Shown: piece by piece, positions 62,816 to 64,000 of the stretch | Numbering within the stretch: the first letter of the stretch is position 1 | How the letters are laid out: the number at the start of each line of letters is the position of its first letter | Origin: Agapetus fuscipes | Taxonomy: Eukaryota > Arthropoda > Insecta > Trichoptera > Glossosomatidae | Length of the DNA: 64,000 bases | Reading direction: 5' to 3' | NCBI GenBank assembly: GCA_951799405.1 | Contig: OX637339.1 | Coordinates: 7,502,001 to 7,566,000 of the forward strand | Translations under genes and position numbers: made by a program | Notes under the pieces: generated by a model | Databases searched by the model: none | What the model saw: only the letters and a program-made list of their open reading frames with translations | What the model was told of the DNA's origin: nothing

Positions 62816-63310
62816 ATTTAATCGTAAAATATTAAGCTCCACAAAGCGATAAAAAAATACTTAGCTCTGCTGACCCAATACTGTCGAGTAAAAACTTCGC
62901 TTTAAAAAAAAGTGAAACGAGAAATCGTTTAGACCGAAATAAAAGGCAGTTTTCTATCTCCGCCTGTGTGGTATCGCAGTTAGCTCAGTACAAAACTTAA
63001 CGTAAAAACTGGACGATGAAGTTATGTATGGAGAATAAAAAATGCCTCTTGCGAGCGTTTTAAATACCTACCGAATAAATTTGGTAAAGTTTTGAAGACA
63101 ATGTTTTCTACTCGGGATTCTATATGCATTTTACTGTATATGTATGTGCAATAATGGAACTGCATTCGACGGGAGGGAGATTAAACAGAAAGAGAAGGCA
63201 GTGGTGGGGAATATATGAAAAAAAATCAAATATTAAATAATGAAAATAATTAAGGTAAGTATTTTGTTTTCATAGAATGCTCTCTAATTCGTAATAAGAT
63301 CTGTAATTCT
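62816..63310. other. Unassigned DNA
   Basis: 62985-63110 has faint H-like arms. GTATCGCAGTTAGCTCAGTA near 62970 recalls a tRNA A box but is not followed by a B box. No gene seen. Confidence 0.35.
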
Positions 63311-63315
63311 AATTA

Positions 63316-63350
63316 GGATGATTTATTTGGTGAGCGATTTGTTTTTGCTG
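63316..63350 (-). repeat. Family C tail tip
   Basis: TGATTTATTTGGTGAGCG is the reverse of the C tail end; the rest is missing. Confidence 0.55.
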
Positions 63351-63600
63351 CAACGACTTGTTTTTGATTAATTACTGCGAGTATATTAAATTCCACGACT
63401 GGTTTCGCAATTAATCCGTTTGTATCTTCAGATAACTAAATAATTACCACCTGAATAGTCACCGATTCCTCGGATAGAAGTGTATAAACAGAACAGGTAT
63501 GAAGTGGGTTGTCGCAATGAAGATGCGAACGAATTTTTTGTGAAACCGGTCGTGGAATTTAAAATACTCGCCGTCATCAAAAACAATGTCGTTTTTTTGT
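63338..63600. mobile_element. Inverted pair of Penelope-like repeats, decayed hammerheads
   Basis: The left arm (TTAAATTCCACGACTGGTTTCG) is mirrored by the right arm (TGTGAAACCGGTCGTGGAAT). The minus motif near 63390-63435 keeps CTGAAGA and GAAAC. The plus motif near 63515-63556 has ATGAAGA in place of CTGAAGA but keeps GAAACCGGT and GTGG. Same subfamily as 1158-1204. Confidence 0.7.
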
Positions 63601-64000
63601 TCATTATTCAAATATCTTAGTTTTTTTGAGATGCTGCAGTTTTGGAGTACCTACTTATCATGAGCCGCCATTGAAAAACAGGGGCAAATAAACGCGGTGT
63701 CGAGATGCGGCGCTATAGTCGGCAATTCCGGGACCTCCGCTCAAACAAAATACTCCCCAGCGTGGCAATGCTACGCCAATATCTAGCAGGCAATGAAGCT
63801 CTACGACTTCATACAATTTTATACAGAAAACACTTCAAAAACTTAAAAATGGAACAGGTATGAGGCTGGGTTTTTGCAATGTCCGTTTTGTTGAATATTC
63901 AACACCAAGTATTTTGATCATTACGTTCAATGAAAAATGAAAAATCTCGGAGATGTTGTGTTTGTTGTCATACAGAATAACGTTTTGGCGTCACAAATAT
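63601..64000. other. Unassigned DNA
   Basis: 63690-63800 (GTCGAGATGCGGCGCTATAG, CCCAGCGTGGCAATGCTACG) is less AT-rich but has no frame or family I recognise. Confidence 0.4.

Overview
This window looks like repeat-rich intergenic DNA from an invertebrate animal nuclear genome. It is AT-rich and has no operons, no long open frame and no gene that I recognise as belonging to the host. The long frames that are real are decayed pieces of retrotransposon reverse transcriptases. The mix of elements (Penelope-like with hammerhead ribozymes, RTE-like and CR1/L2-like LINEs, Helitron, hAT, tRNA- and 5S-derived SINEs) fits an arthropod or another invertebrate. I cannot name the species.

Layout. 1-8.8 kb: SINE copies, a MITE inside a LINE remnant and a 21-bp minisatellite. 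8.8-10.1 kb: a LINE split by a second LINE, with a 12-bp target duplication. 10-25 kb: many family A copies, a perfect 264-bp palindrome with two hammerhead-like motifs, LINE tails, a palindromic insertion with a 15-bp target duplication, and a SINE with a 5S rRNA head. 26.4-27.3 kb: a cluster of Penelope-like flanking repeats with well-formed hammerhead motifs. 28-31.1 kb: a Helitron with a duplicated 5' end that carries SINE and hAT pieces. 33-42 kb: LINE fragments, tandem arrays and more SINEs. 42-64 kb: MITEs, a compound SINE, a solo LTR inside a SINE, nested LINEs and SINEs, and a long tandem-structured element ending in a GGAC microsatellite and a hairpin.

Names used below. Family A: a repeat of about 260-300 bp, with about 30 copies or fragments here, a fixed core and a short tandem tail such as (TTAGA)n. 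B: SINE with a tRNA-Leu/Ser-like head and a poly(A) tail. C: SINE with a tRNA-like head whose loop reads CGT, and a conserved 3' tail ending in AATAAATCA. D: SINE with a tRNA-like head (TAGCTCAGTTGGTAGAG). F: a SINE tail. G and K: two LINE families. H: a dispersed repeat of about 160 bp. I: a MITE of about 230 bp. C and D are often fused, and the C tail also occurs behind a 5S rRNA head, so these SINEs look modular.

How the parts work together. None of the elements here is autonomous. The LINE pieces give plausible relatives of the enzymes that moved the SINEs. The hammerhead motifs would process Penelope-like RNAs. The nesting gives a relative order of insertions. Stretches not listed are AT-rich DNA in which I recognise nothing.
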